From NCBI RefSeq assembly GCF_910591885.1, contig NC_063271.1, positions 14,005,001 through 14,069,000 of the forward strand: a stretch of DNA of 64,000 nucleotides. The letters are read 5' to 3'. Positions 35,658 to 48,585 of this stretch are shown piece after piece (the first letter of the stretch is position 1; each line of letters starts with the position of its first letter). A program made the position numbers and the translations under genes. This stretch comes from Bombus terrestris. Taxonomy: Eukaryota > Arthropoda > Insecta > Hymenoptera > Apidae. The notes under the pieces are model-generated. The model was not told where the DNA came from. It saw nothing but the letters and a program-made list of their open reading frames with translations, and searched no databases.

Positions 35658-38600
35658 GTGGGTTCAAGAGAGATGCAAGTGTTACCATAATCGTGAATCA
35701 TTCACGTATAGTCTATATAGTCCAGTAGGTCAATGACTTATATCAATTTTAACACTTTACAAAACGCAATACAATGAAAATTTACAAATTAACGTTATTT
35801 GAAGCACGCAGATGCTATCACAATTACTCTAACCAATATAAACAAGAATGTTAACATTGGACGGCACAAAAGAAGAAAGAAAAGCATAATAATCTTAATT
35901 ATATAATAATTATTTATATAATAATTTATATCTTATTTATATAATAATTTATATAATAAGAAATGTGGATGTAATAAATTCTGATGTTTCATAAAATATT
36001 TTAAATAACAATGTTTATTTATAGAATTTAGGAAGTGGTTCTAATGGAAATGTACAACAAGTATTTCGTGTTTGCAAGTACATAGCCATTAGCATTCGTG
36101 CGTACATTAGTTGTAAAAGATGGTAGCACATCCTAGCGAAATCCATCCTGCTAGACGTGATTCACATAATATTATATACTGGAAAATTTTTATGATTTAT
36201 AGTGAGAAGACGTATGTATGCACTTGTGACATATGGCATATAAGCTTCCGCCTTTTACTTTTTACTCCATCGAGTTGAATACACAGGAGTTAAATAAGAA
36301 GTTAATATCGCATAATAATAATGTAATTTTATTTTATGTATCTCTACCGACACAAAAACATCGTATATGCTTAAGCCGCATAATTAGATATTTAATTTTT
36401 TTCAACAATATTAATTAGATATCATAATGAGTTTTCAGAATTTACTTTTAGTAATATCTTTGCTAATTTTTAACTTGTCAGGACTACAGGCAATATATAG
36501 AGTGGTTCAGGAAATTTACGTACTTAGAAGTTACTTACTTCTATTTAGTTACTAGTACTTAGAAAATTGCATGTTATGTGGGCCATTTTGTATAATTTAT
36601 CTTTGTAATTCGTAATAATCTAAATCTTGTATATTGATGATAGTACAATGTAATGCAATGTAATGTATCTATACATATTAAATTTGTTCAAGCATAATAT
36701 GATATACGTAAGAATATTAACTTAAATTATGAATATCTAATCTTATTCTAATCAATGATTAGAAGCCTGAAGCACTCCTTTGATTATCCTTGACAAATAG
36801 AATGCACGTAGTGGTACAGTAACGTTATCAGTAATAATAACTCTGAGAGACTCGATTTACCAACGGTAAGATCTGTACTGGAACATAATACCAAATTAAC
36901 TGCTACAAAATTATATTACATATGTATAGCTATACTTAATGAAACTTATGATAATTAAATAAGTACGTAAAATTATCCAGATTTATTTACGTTTATTTAT
37001 CAATCTTTATATTTCTCATATTTTTAATCAGCTACTCCAGAATCATTCGCACCTTTTTATTTATGTAACATTATGTTTTATTATTTATTCAATAACGCAG
37101 TGTGTCCAAACCTTCGATAAAGATAAATAGATTCGCAAATAGATGGAAGTAAGATTATACAAAATAATTATTTTAGTGCGTTTGCTCTGTTTAGGTAGCT
37201 CTTAATCAATGAAACGCAATAGTGTATTTTCACTTGTTATTTAATCAATTTTTACTGGATCCAATAGAATCATTCTGTATATTTAGTCAGACAGCATACA
37301 CGCTCAACTCAATCAACTATCAATCAACCAATCTTTAGTAAACACCTCGTTATCAATACCGTTTACTTGTTAGAACACTATTGCAAATATATGTAGCTTA
37401 TTTTGGAAAAGTCCAACTCTTGATGTTCTTCATACTTTCTACGAATCACAAAGTATTATACCAAACCCGACGACGTAGAGAATTCGCATAATGGTTCGAC
37501 AAAGGAGTACTTACAAGCCTTGTGCGTCTTTTCAAGGAACATTTTAATGTCGTTCGCTAGCTGGGTAATATATAAGTGTTTACTTAATGTTATCTTTCAT
37601 TCTAAAGATGAGAAAAGAATACCGTTACTTTGAAAGATATCAAATTGCTAATGGTAAAAGATGCTTCTTCAAAGATACACAAATAGATATGAATTCTTTT
37701 CCTTCGTGATACCTATGTAGGTAAAATGAAAACAATATCTTTACTCTTAAAACTGGACGATAATTCCACGCATTTTAGTAATTATATAAGTAAAAATAAT
37801 AATTTTTATTTGATTTATTGTTGTTAAATGTTTTTCTACAATCCCTTCGTAAAGCATTACTTTAGCAATTATACGTTTGAGCGGATCATTTATTGTATCA
37901 GACACGTGATGCATAAGAGAAACACGACAGTGATTAATCGTTATCTGGCATTCTAATGGATTGTGTATATCTCGAACGTAGCATACATTGTACGTTACAT
38001 TTAATTACTTCTTCCACGATCATTGGAACTTGCTTCATGTATCGTCAGATTTCGGCAATAACAGATACCTACATGCGTTCACGAATTTCCCTCGGTTTTA
38101 CTTTTATTTTTACGCTCGAGTTGCTGCCGAAATATTCTCTCCCTAGCCAGCGACAAACCAGCGAAAAAAAAAAAAATAAATAAATCAAACGAATTCGGAC
38201 TGCCGGATGAAAAGTTTCCAAATAACGGAGAGTGGACACTTTAATTCTTCCATTACAATGACTGTCAATCTTGTAGACTGTACACGCGTTTTTATTTTAT
38301 CGTATTTTTCATACCGAAGAGTAGATCTGTACTATTTTTTATGACATAGGTTCCTATCGACATGTTATGCTACAATATAATTTTAGATAAATCATCGTAA
38401 TATCGGTAATAAGTAAATTGTACTACAAGTGTTCTTCTGTAAAATTTGTGTTTATTAATTTACTTAACGAATAATTACAGAAAAATGTGCAGATACATAT
38501 TTTCTATGCAACTTTGTGATTTAGTTTCCACTTATTAACGATATTTCATTAGCAAAATTAATTCCTGGATTAATACCTTTGTATGGAATTACTAAATGTC

Positions 38601-41600
38601 AGAAAATTATAGTAACTATAGTAATTACTATATGATATAATTATAAATTATTGTTTCAATAATTCAAATATATGTATTTAAGAATATTGAAACGTAGAAA
38701 ACTGCTTATTATGTATATCTCAATTAATTTCATTTACCTTTTTAATAGAATATATGTCTGATTTGTTTATATTTCTTGCTACAATATAAGCTTTCTTTTC
38801 TTTTCTTTTGGTTTCATCATATCGAAGAATTTATATTTTACTAATTTAAGCATATTTAGCAGCTTACGTTTATTTTATACGTTTATTTCATCAATATTCA
38901 CCAATATTTTTATTGACCACATGTTACTCATAGCGCTTACAAAAACATTATTGCATTATTGAAATATAATTTGTCTATTGTAATAAATTATTTTGGAATT
39001 AGTTCTAAAGTATTCATAATAAAATACTAATACCAGTACAAGTATCGTGTGTAAATAGTTAATTATTAATATTAATTTATTCATGTAACGTAAATGTTAA
39101 AATTTATAATTATAATAGCTAATTTTAAACGTTCTAGCATAATGAACAAGGGCACTGAAACTAAAGTGGTATTTAAAGCATAAGTGGTATTTAAAGAAAT
39201 AGTCGTAGAATGGAAAACAATAATAAATTATTCACATCGTTACTTTGGTGTATTTGTTTGTGTTTATTTACCCTAAGGAACGGCACGCCGATGATCTTGA
39301 TTATTATGTTGGTAAGGACATGATTCTGTATAACTTTTCCTAATAGCTAGACTACAGATTTTTATGCATTTGTACCAAATTTGAAAGTGCAAAATTGCAC
39401 AAAATGTTCATATTATGAAAAAGTATATAAATATATATAAAATATCCGAAGTCTAGTGTCTTTATAATACTTAGTAGGTGAAACAATTTTCTACCGAGAC
39501 TCTACATTTTTAACTATATTCTTAAAAATATGAATTTGCATAAAAATCTGCAGTCTATTAATTACTTAATCGGTGATCTCTTACAATTTCCGAGAACTAT
39601 TGCTACTATTACATATATTGAATCTTGCCTATACGTGCAGGCCTGTGGCAACGTATGCATTAGTAATGTCAGCATGGTACGACTGTTTACCTATTGTTTC
39701 TATAAACACATCTCATCTGTAAACAATCTCTATAAGATCTGCCTACCGGCGACCCCTATTAAAATCTACATCAACCCTTACCTTATTGCAGGAAAATAAA
39801 AATATTGATTATCCGTATTGGGATTCGATTAGTTCTTCCAATTCGGCCATCGTAATATATATAAAATGGTATTAACTGTCGCATGATATCAAGCTTGCAT
39901 AGACGTAACGTGCGTTGGCCAGATTGATCAGCGTTTTCATCTTCGTGAAATGAAATTTGAACTAATGTAGCCCTTACAAGCGTCCGCCCGTTAGGCCCTT
40001 AACAACATATGTGAAAATCAAGGTTATCGGCGTGATGTACCTTGAGGTGAATAATTACAGTTAATTTTAACTAGTATAATCGATCTAGTATTTTTATATA
40101 ACAGGAATAGTGTTTTATCGAAAGTCCTTCCATCAAATCAATCAAAAATAAAGAACTTTTAATATTGTATTTATTTTACACACCTAATACTTCATTTAGA
40201 AAATAAATATCACTATTTGAAATAAAATATTAAAGTAAAATATAATTCCAATTTACTCTTTTTTGATAACAATATGTATTTCGAGTAAGTGCTTTGACTG
40301 ATACTCCGAAATTTGCTTTGCGGAATTGCTATTAAAGTATGTACATAAATTCTTGTACAGCATCCGAATATCAGAATCCAAGGCAGGCATCCAACGAGAG
40401 AGGAGTCGATCCTAAGTACATATCTATGTATAGATACGGCCTACCTTTTTACTGAATTTGGAAAAAGACAACACGAATGAAAGGGGAACAGATCCGAAAA
40501 TCGACTTGATAAAAAAGAAAAAAGAAAACACATCCGTGAGACAATATTGATACAACGATGAAACTTTTTTATTTCTAATTTTTCTTGAATAGAACTTGTA
40601 AGAATGTAATTGTGAACTTTTCCTGATTAAAACAAGACCAAACACAATATACATAATTTGGAGTACATGTATTTGCTTATTTAGTGACATTAATTTATTT
40701 TCTTTCGTTTATTATTGTAAATACGTATGTAAATTTGATTTAAACTACATCATCTTTAATCTTCTTTTAATCAGAAAAATTTCACAAATAGAAGTTTAAT
40801 TTAGAAAAAGTCAAGAATAAGAGTTTCGTCATTGAATTAGTAATGTGTTACGGACAATTAAATTCGGATCAGATTGCACTACTCATTGTCAACCGTCGAA
40901 CCTCGCGATATGTCAAACAGAACACTAAGACCCCTTTCCAGGGAGTTCCCCTAGTTAGTGGGGATGAACGAGGAAACTTTTGACACTGAACGTGGACATT
41001 TTCCCGGATACTATACGAAAGTTCACTGTAAATTCTTTTTTCCATTTATCTATCATATATTCTGTGTTTTAACAAATATGATTTTTGAAGAGATTTTTCT
41101 GACAAAAACATACTACAGAAACATGAAAATTTACTTAGCAGAGGGATGTACCAGCACTACATGTAAAATTTAACAAATAAAAATGCCTTGCGTTAGTTAC
41201 AACGAATAACAAAGCACCTATGTGCATGTGAATTCTTTTTCAGATATGTATTTCTTTAAGCGAACAAATGGCGGGATATTTTTTATTATACCCGTGAGCG
41301 TACCTTCTGGGATTAACTTCTTCAAGCAATTTTAACAACATCATCTAAAGATTACTAAGCATAAAAGAATGAAAAATGTGACTTGCACTAGCCATGAGAT
41401 AAATGTGGGTTAAATGCAGCAGAAGATATCGCAGTTATTTAGTCGAACTGACTACTGACTTTATGCGAAACAAAGCGAGAAACACAAAACTATATTCTGA
41501 AGTAATAGTTGTCAATACAATAACAGTTATCAATTGTTCATTTCTCCTGCGCATTTAATGCTTTAGTTCATTAGCCAAAAGTGAGCACAAAACTCGAGAA

Positions 41601-43170
41601 GGTTCAGATTTGATTTCAACTTTCAAATTTCTGAATTATAAGGCTCATTTAAAGGATAAAGAATCAATACAAAGACTACTATATAAAGCAGATCAAACTG
41701 TATAACAATCAAGACAACACTTTATGCTTTGAATTATCCATTTATATTTAATATTTAGTCATTACGCAAGATAAACCAAGATTAATATTCATGTAAATAG
41801 AATGTAGAAGTAATCAGAAAATCGTATTATTGTTTAGACAATTTATGTTATTACTAACTTACAAATCAACGATTATTAAATACAATGAAATTGTTGAATT
41901 AGATGTGTATATGATTAAGTAAAATGCAAAATACCTATATAGGTGTACGATTTCATTGTACACAATTATATAGAGCTTTATAGATTTTAACGTAAATAAT
42001 AGTACAGTATGTAGATTAGATTATTTTCTATGAGAAATGTTCATGTACATTATATTTATAGTTCGAATACTTCATCCGTCGCTCTAACGTTTAGTCAAAT
42101 TTTATGTTATAGGGCGCAACCGGAAAGTTTTCCCATTTGTCGTAGGTACTTGAAAGGAAGTAAAATGAATGTCTTATACGAGGCAGTCCACGTAACTCAA
42201 ACAAATTATACCTTCTTTCTAATTGTAATCAGAAAGAAATTTTAAAAGAAAAATGTGAATAGCTCAAAGAGAACTACACTTTCAGGATTATATTTCGTTC
42301 ACAAGTAGATACTCAAGTTGCACTTCCATCAATTTTTTAAATGAAGTGATATATCCTATGCATAAATCAAATACTCTTTTCACGTTATATAAAACAGTGT
42401 CAATGTAAAATGATGATAAAATTATTAGTTCGTGAGATGTAAATAAATATTTTTAATAAAAAAGATACTTAAATTTTGGTTATTGCTATTGTTATTAAAT
42501 ATTTAAATCTTTGGCAGAGTTAAATACATGTAAACATAGGTATTTTATTTGTTGGGTTCAGGTAATGATGCGAAATACGTCTTTACAAAATTATCGTAGA
42601 ACGTAAGGTTCTATAATACAAATATCTATTCTAAATGTTTTACAAGTTAATCGTTTCTCGAACATTGAATTATAGCTAATAATTTTTCCGTAAAATTAGT
42701 AGGAGACATGATCTATGTAGGTAAATGAAAAGGTTATATGCATCACTACAGTTATAAAAAGTATAGCAATAAAAATATAGTTGCCTCTGAATCATCTCCT
42801 TTTTACATTTTGCTGTTTACAATAAGAAATTAAGAATTCCGTGTTCCAATTAAGTAAAACGTTTATATTAAAATATGATGATATTTGGGGAAATAGTAAT
42901 CTAGTTCCACGAAAAATAAGAATTTCGTCAAAATTAAATTAAAAAATATAAAGCGCAAAAATGTGTGTGAATTTGTACATTATCAAACACCTTAAACTGT
43001 TTGCGATTTTTTGCGATACTGAAATATTCTGCAAAATTCGCACATAAAATGTCTTCCCTTTTTTGCCTCCTATAAATTTTCAAATAAAGCTGCGTACAGT
43101 AATTTTTATGTATATTTTGCATTGGAAAATAATAATCTAACTCAACATTATTTAGTAATCGAAGTATATA
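35658..43170. other. Long AT-rich non-coding stretch
   Basis: Holds a TTATTTATATAATAATTTATA-like duplication at 35900-35962, a poly-A run at about 38164-38176, and less AT-rich patches at 37400-37560, 37960-38220 and 40850-40980. No family motif or element end was recognised. Confidence 0.5.
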
Positions 43171-43287
43171 CTATTTCCATTTGCTATCGATTTTCTCTAT
43201 CCGTATGCAAACTATGTTTTCGAAAATTCGCAAGAACACAGCAATTGTAGCCATAAAGACGAAGATTATCGTTTGCAAGATCTCCAT
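43171..43287 (-). other. Small hydrophobic ORF, 38 codons
   Basis: The minus frame starts MEILQTIIFVFMATIAVFL, continues RIFENIVCIRIEK and stops at 43171. It has one predicted membrane helix (about residues 4-20) followed by a polar/basic tail, like transmembrane micropeptides. Upstream on the same strand is a purine-rich tract (43290-43500). In AT-rich DNA such short hydrophobic frames arise by chance, so this is only a candidate. Confidence 0.2.
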
Positions 43288-43289
43288 AA

Positions 43290-43500
43290 TCGCAGGAGTT
43301 TCGGATTTGATCCCTCTTCTTTATACGTATCTCGTATCTCTATTCTATCTCGATCCATTTCCCTGATCTTCACTTATCTATTTCTAACTCTTGCTTGAGC
43401 AGAGACAGTTCGTTTCTATTCCGATTCGTTTTCTCAATCTCCGCTTATCTACAGTTAACTTTTACCTTAACGTCCCCACGCGATTTGACTCGCTGAGACG
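43290..43500. repeat. Pyrimidine-rich stretch with a diverged duplication
   Basis: Two related segments, TTCTATCTCGATCCATTTCC (about 43342) and TTCTATTCCGATTCGTTTTC (about 43415), each go on to a TCTYCRCTTATCTA sequence. This suggests an old tandem duplication with a ~75-bp period. The pyrimidine bias covers the whole plus strand here. Confidence 0.4.
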
Positions 43501-45943
43501 AACAAATTAATGCATTTTTCGAGGTTGCCTTTCAACTCTATAAGTGACTTAAAAATACAGATTGCACGTTAATATAATCATTTATATGACATTATTTAAA
43601 AAGGCATTATTCTTACCTCTAATAGTCCAATGTATTTCAATTCTATTATGTATTACTAATTACTATTTGCAAGAAAAGTCAAAGGTGTAAATAATGAGAT
43701 TTATATTAAAAATAGTGTAATGTAACGAGAATATATTTTGCATGAAAGTAGAATGTAAGTAATAAATAAATAAAATGATAAAATATAATGTCCTAGTAAT
43801 ATCTGTTATTTCTTAAATAAACTCAGTCTTAAGAACAGTATCTATACTTTGATCATACATTGTTAACATTAACTCGAAAACACAAGAAACGATCATGGCA
43901 ACTTACATCTTCACTTTTCATAAGAAAACAATTTTGAAATTCTGTTATGGTACCAAACAGTAATAAAAATTGTCAATTTCATTTTAGGATTAAATATATA
44001 TGTCTGTTAACCTTCTGAGCATTTCAAAATGCTGAACGTTACAAGTTTAAGTTTACAATATTATACGATATTATACCAATTACAGATATTATTGATTATT
44101 TGAAAAAGTTTATGTATTTGGACCTAATTATCTCTATCTCAACTATCTCATATGAAAATACATCCTTCTAGTCACTAAGTAATATAAAAATTAGAAAGCT
44201 TAAACAAATAAACTTACGTTTTCCCGTGGGTTTCATAAAAAATGTTCAGGCATATTGCAATTGTCCCTTCCATAAATGTTTTAAACGCACATAGACGTAT
44301 ACAAACATGTGCTGTGTAAAAACATATTTCGTTCTACGATAGTTTCCAAGTTTGATATATTAAGACATTTAATATGAATAACAAAAATTAAAATTAAAAC
44401 ATGGGTATCAGAATACAAATTTTTCTACACAGTACAAAGAAACAAGTTATAGTTATCCTTATCTTCCTAATCCGTGGATGTCTTCTTTGGAATAAGTACC
44501 ACATGCTACCATTTCTCACAAGCGATTACATCTTTCATATTTTCTCTATAACTACATGTAGTACAGCCTACATATCACATATATTTAAAAAGAAATATTT
44601 ATAATTCTTATTTGAATTATATCGTATATTATACATTTTTATATAGTATATTGCACAATAGATCCTATGTATACGCGGCTTAAGTATCCTTGAATGACAT
44701 CTATGAATATGACTATCAACTTATATTAATACATTGCATAGACTTTTGTACGCAAATATGATATAAAAATTTTAAATACAATATGAACACTTTCATTAAT
44801 TTCTGTCAGATTTAGGCACATTTTATTTGAAATAGAAATAACAGATAAAGGAGGCAAATAATTACTTCAACTAAAATAACAAATAAGTATATCTGTGAAT
44901 AAGTATGTACACAGATAAATTCAAAAATATTATTTTAGGAAATAAATTATTTTCAAATAATTTATCTGTGAAATATTCGATTATTTCAAATAATAATAGA
45001 AAATGAAAGGTGGCATATACTATAATAGTCTCTATATCTTCTTAATTAGAGCTTCTTAAATTCTTCATATTTTTAAAATACAAACAATAATTTTATATGC
45101 ATATATATAATGCATATATTGCGACAAATTATGCTATTGACCATACGGATAATAAGCAATTAATTAAGAAAGTCATACTGCATGGTTTAAGTCTTAGTTG
45201 ATTTTCTGTGTAACGGGACACTGCGCACCCCAATTACAGTAAGCTTGCCAGAAATCCAGAGTTTTGCTTCTTTTTCTGGCGTTTACCGCGAGTGCATAAA
45301 CTGAACACTACCGCGTTTTCTCTTGCCGGTACTTTTTTAGGAACTTGGTTTAGAATCAGACCAATTAGCCATCACTTTCTACCTTCCGCTCATTACGACC
45401 TATCCATTGTTCTTTTATTAATACAAGGGTGGTGAACCTTTTTGTGGGTGTTTGTTAAAAATGAACAAATAATGATATTTGAGTTGTTGATAGATGATAA
45501 CGAGTTGCTGGTGGGTCGGGAAGTTTTTAATAGATGACAAAATAAACAGAAAAATTGCATAAATTTAAAAGTTGCATAATTTTATTGAATTATGTTATTT
45601 GACTTCAAATACATGTTTTTCCAAGCTCCAAATAAAATTGAGATTTTTTTAACTGTCCCGTGTTTTGAAGGGAACAGCAGTTGCTATGTGACATAATGTT
45701 ATTTTGAGTTTCGTACTTAGTGACTATTGCGTTTGATGAAACAAAAGCCGTGAGGATTTTCGCAAGTAATTTATGACGCTCACTTTCACGATCAAGAGAC
45801 TATTCTAGAAAACGTGATTTTAACAGCTAAGACGATTCCTTTCAATATTCACAGTAGCGTTTTTAATTGTCCACGTCCATCATAGTTTTTATAGCCGAGT
45901 AAGTCATAAATGCAGATTTTCCCCGAAGAGTAATTTGACGGAT
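43501..45943. other. AT-rich non-coding; possible decayed transposon end
   Basis: At 45425-45450, AAGGGTGGTGAACCTTTTTG resembles a hAT-type terminal sequence, but no partner end was found. The block at 45200-45430 is less AT-rich. No gene recognised. Confidence 0.4.
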
Positions 45944-46924
45944 TGTAACGACCCGATCAGTCGAGCGCTGTCTGGACGAAGTACGACGATCCTTACATAA
46001 TAACATCGAATCCTTATCCCCTTTCAGTTATGGCTCACGCGCTTCCCGCTAAAAATCATCCGCGCATCGAGCGCAGGGAAAAACAATGAGCGACGCCTCG
46101 CGAGCGAGTATTCTGATTGAACATTTTCTGGCTTTTAGTGGAAATCAGTATGCATATTTCAAGACTTACGTTTCGGATCTTGTTGGACGCTCGGTCCAGT
46201 TCAACATAGCATCGTCAATCTCGTTTGAATCATTCAATCGTGAACAAGATTCAGAGATTAGTTCAATCTTGACTTCGAATCGTGAATATATTCTTCGCCA
46301 AACGTGGAGTAAGAGTATCAGAAGAGTATCCTCACACAATCTTCCTTTTACGATAACATTTTCTTCACCAGACGCGGAGTAAAAAACCGCTTTAATCTTT
46401 CAGCATTCGGAGAGTAGCCCCATCGACATTTGTTGACTCATAAACATCTCCAATCATAGATGGAGACAGAATTGTTCATCAGTCGAAACAATTAGTTGAC
46501 AGTTCTGTGCGAGATCCTCAACCGTAAACAGTATCTTCAAGCATTCATGCAGCGAAGTGTTGTCTTAATCAGTGAACGATAAGTGAAGTGAAATGTCGTC
46601 AGTGAACGTGATCAATGAACGATCAGTGGACAGCCTGGGACGAGTCTCTCAATTGGAAGTAACATACGCACGCGTTAGTGGAAGACTGTATCGTTAACCA
46701 CTCGTAACATATTATAGTATAGTCGTATAGTCGCATTATATCGTATAATCATTCGTATTTAAACATTCGTAAATCTCGTCCCATCAATTGGAGACAATTA
46801 GAAATCTATTCGTCGATCGGAAAAGGACAACGCTCGGTGTCGTTGATCATTCATCGCGCATACAACCACTACTCTCTCTCATGAATCATTTACCCAAGGT
46901 TAATTCAGCGGGTAGCAAGTTACA
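45944..46924 (+). mobile_element. Candidate LTR or LTR-like remnant, ~980 bp
   Basis: The block starts TGTAACGACCCG and ends GTAGCAAGTTACA; the ends form only a 6-bp TGTAAC/GTTACA inversion and the flanks (GGAT and GCGC) do not match, so no target duplication supports it. It is less AT-rich than its surroundings. It has an internal direct repeat with a 70-bp period (TTCTTCGCCAAACGTGGAGT at 46291 and TTCTTCACCAGACGCGGAGT at 46361) and GTGAACG repeats at 46570-46625. These features are common in Gypsy LTRs. The 98-codon frame at 46086-46382 spans the repeat and has no gag motif, so I do not call a gene. Confidence 0.35.
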
Positions 46925-47095
46925 GCGCATTGTCATCTATATCGGCCACATACGCATGTAACACGCACACAAACATAACGTGACTTATTTAAGCGAGATT
47001 TTATGGAATATTACATAATCACTAAAAATTCATAATGTACGAAGAAACAAGAAATTCCTTTCATTTACAACAAATTTACAACAACTATATGCATA
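46925..47095. other. Non-coding
   Basis: No recognised feature. Confidence 0.4.
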
Positions 47096-47427
47096 GTAGG
47101 CCCCTGTATAATGCAGTACTCAAATAACGCAATTTCAATATTGTTTAAAAAAGTCTATATACCTGTATGTGGCAATGGATTTTATAGGCATAAAAACACA
47201 TCATTGTCCTAAACAAGGCACACAAGCATTGTTTTTAGTTAATTTGTTGCGCTTGTCTTTTGTGTTTTGTAAGCCCGACATATTTCTGGCAAAAAATAAT
47301 ACAGTTATTTCTATACATAATTATTAGCAGCGTTGCTCTTTTTTAGTTCTTGCGTTATAGGACCCGCATATCACGAAATTAATAAGTATACCATGAAGTG
47401 TTCCTTCCAGGTTATAGGGATCCGACT
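47096..47427. repeat. Possible pogo/Tigger-type MITE
   Basis: The left edge AGTAGGCCCCTGTATAATGC and the reverse complement of the right edge AGTCGGATCCCTATAACCTG are similar through the first ~17 bases, with TA at both outer junctions. Inside, both halves carry ATAACGCA-type text (47133; reverse strand near 47355), as expected from decayed longer inverted arms. No transposase frame remains. Confidence 0.4.
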
Positions 47428-48262
47428 ATATTAATTCCACATTTAAATAATCATATATTAAAGTTTACAGACAGATATCCATGTACTAGATATAGATAAA
47501 GCATAGGAACACATGTGCAATCGTATACATTAATCTATGCGTTATCGCGCGTGAACAGGTTAACAAGACCTTAATATAATGGCGTTAACAGTAACCTTTA
47601 TAACACTAGCAATAACAATGATAATACCGGTCGCGTCAGTAATAATAGTAACAGTAATAGTAATTATGTCCTGGGAAACATTGGGTGTATATAACAATTA
47701 TCTACGTTCTAGCAATGTACCACCATTTTCGGAGAAGGTTGCCATATGTGTGTAACTACATGCGAATGGCAGATATGGTTAAGTAGAATTTCCTTTAGCA
47801 TATGCTATGGTTAGTCAATTAGCTTTTACATCCTAATTAAAGTTACGAAAAATATCACAGTACAGTCTATTTGCAATTCTAACTTTGAACTAATAATTTT
47901 TTTCAAAATATTTTTATTACTAGATATTTTCTCTTAACAAGTTTTTTTTATTAAAGAAAGTTAATTTCGGAAAACGTTTCACAGTTTCAGCCATTTCATT
48001 ATCTGTTAGATATTAATTATGAAACCATCTGTTAAAATAAACTTTATTTGTTTGTTTCGTCTCTATAAATTAAACTTTCGACGTTTTCTTTCTCTTATAG
48101 TAAAAACAATCTAAAAATAAATCTAAATTCCAATTCTGCGTAATTTATATTCTTCACAATATATCAACATCACTTGATTTTATGTTCCATTTTCGTAATC
48201 TCAGCATAAACATCGTACTGAAAATATTACTGTATTTTATTCTTTTACATATTTCCGAGTTG
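47428..48262. other. AT-rich non-coding
   Basis: An ATAGTAACAGTAATAGTAAT-like trinucleotide-rich patch lies at 47635-47670. Nothing else recognised. Confidence 0.5.
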
Positions 48263-48583
48263 CTATTTGACAATATCCTCCAGAAAGAAATACAATAAAA
48301 GAATCGAGTGATCCGCACTAGTTTTCGTTTTCCTCTTTTTCCAGGACAGTGTATCTAGAGGAAACCCTTCATATTTAAGCTCAATGAACTGTGTTAATAG
48401 AAATCCTCTGTGACATGTTCCCCTAACATAATAGAAAAACTGAATCCGTCGATCTAACGCCACCGCTCCTATTTCAGACAAAGACATCTCAACACACTTT
48501 TTCTGATATTTCATCCGTGAAATATTAATTTCTATTGTGTCGGATTCATTGTGTGTATTCAATACTATTATAGTGCCATACAA
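48263..48583 (-). CDS. Unidentified 106-codon frame, possible host exon
   Basis: One of the longest non-repeat, non-retroelement frames in the window. It has mixed amino-acid composition (MYGTIIVLNTHNESD, SEIGAVALDRRIQFFYYV, LTQFIELKYEGFPLDTL, then a Lys-rich stretch). On the same strand, immediately before the ATG, TTTTTATCAACAG is an acceptable splice acceptor, and the frame continues in phase from it. No signal peptide is evident and I recognise no domain. It could be a last exon, a relic, or a chance frame. Confidence 0.25.
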   Translation of the reverse strand: MYGTIIVLNTHNESDTIEINISRMKYQKKCVEMSLSEIGAVALDRRIQFFYYVRGTCHRGFLLTQFIELKYEGFPLDTLSWKKRKTKTSADHSILLLYFFLEDIVK

Positions 48584-48585
48584 CT

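Noticed and set aside
45425..45450. hAT-like terminal sequence
   Set aside because: No matching inverted end or 8-bp duplication was found, and no transposase frame.
46086..46382. 98-codon frame considered as gag
   Set aside because: Runs across a 70-bp direct repeat and lacks capsid or zinc-knuckle features.
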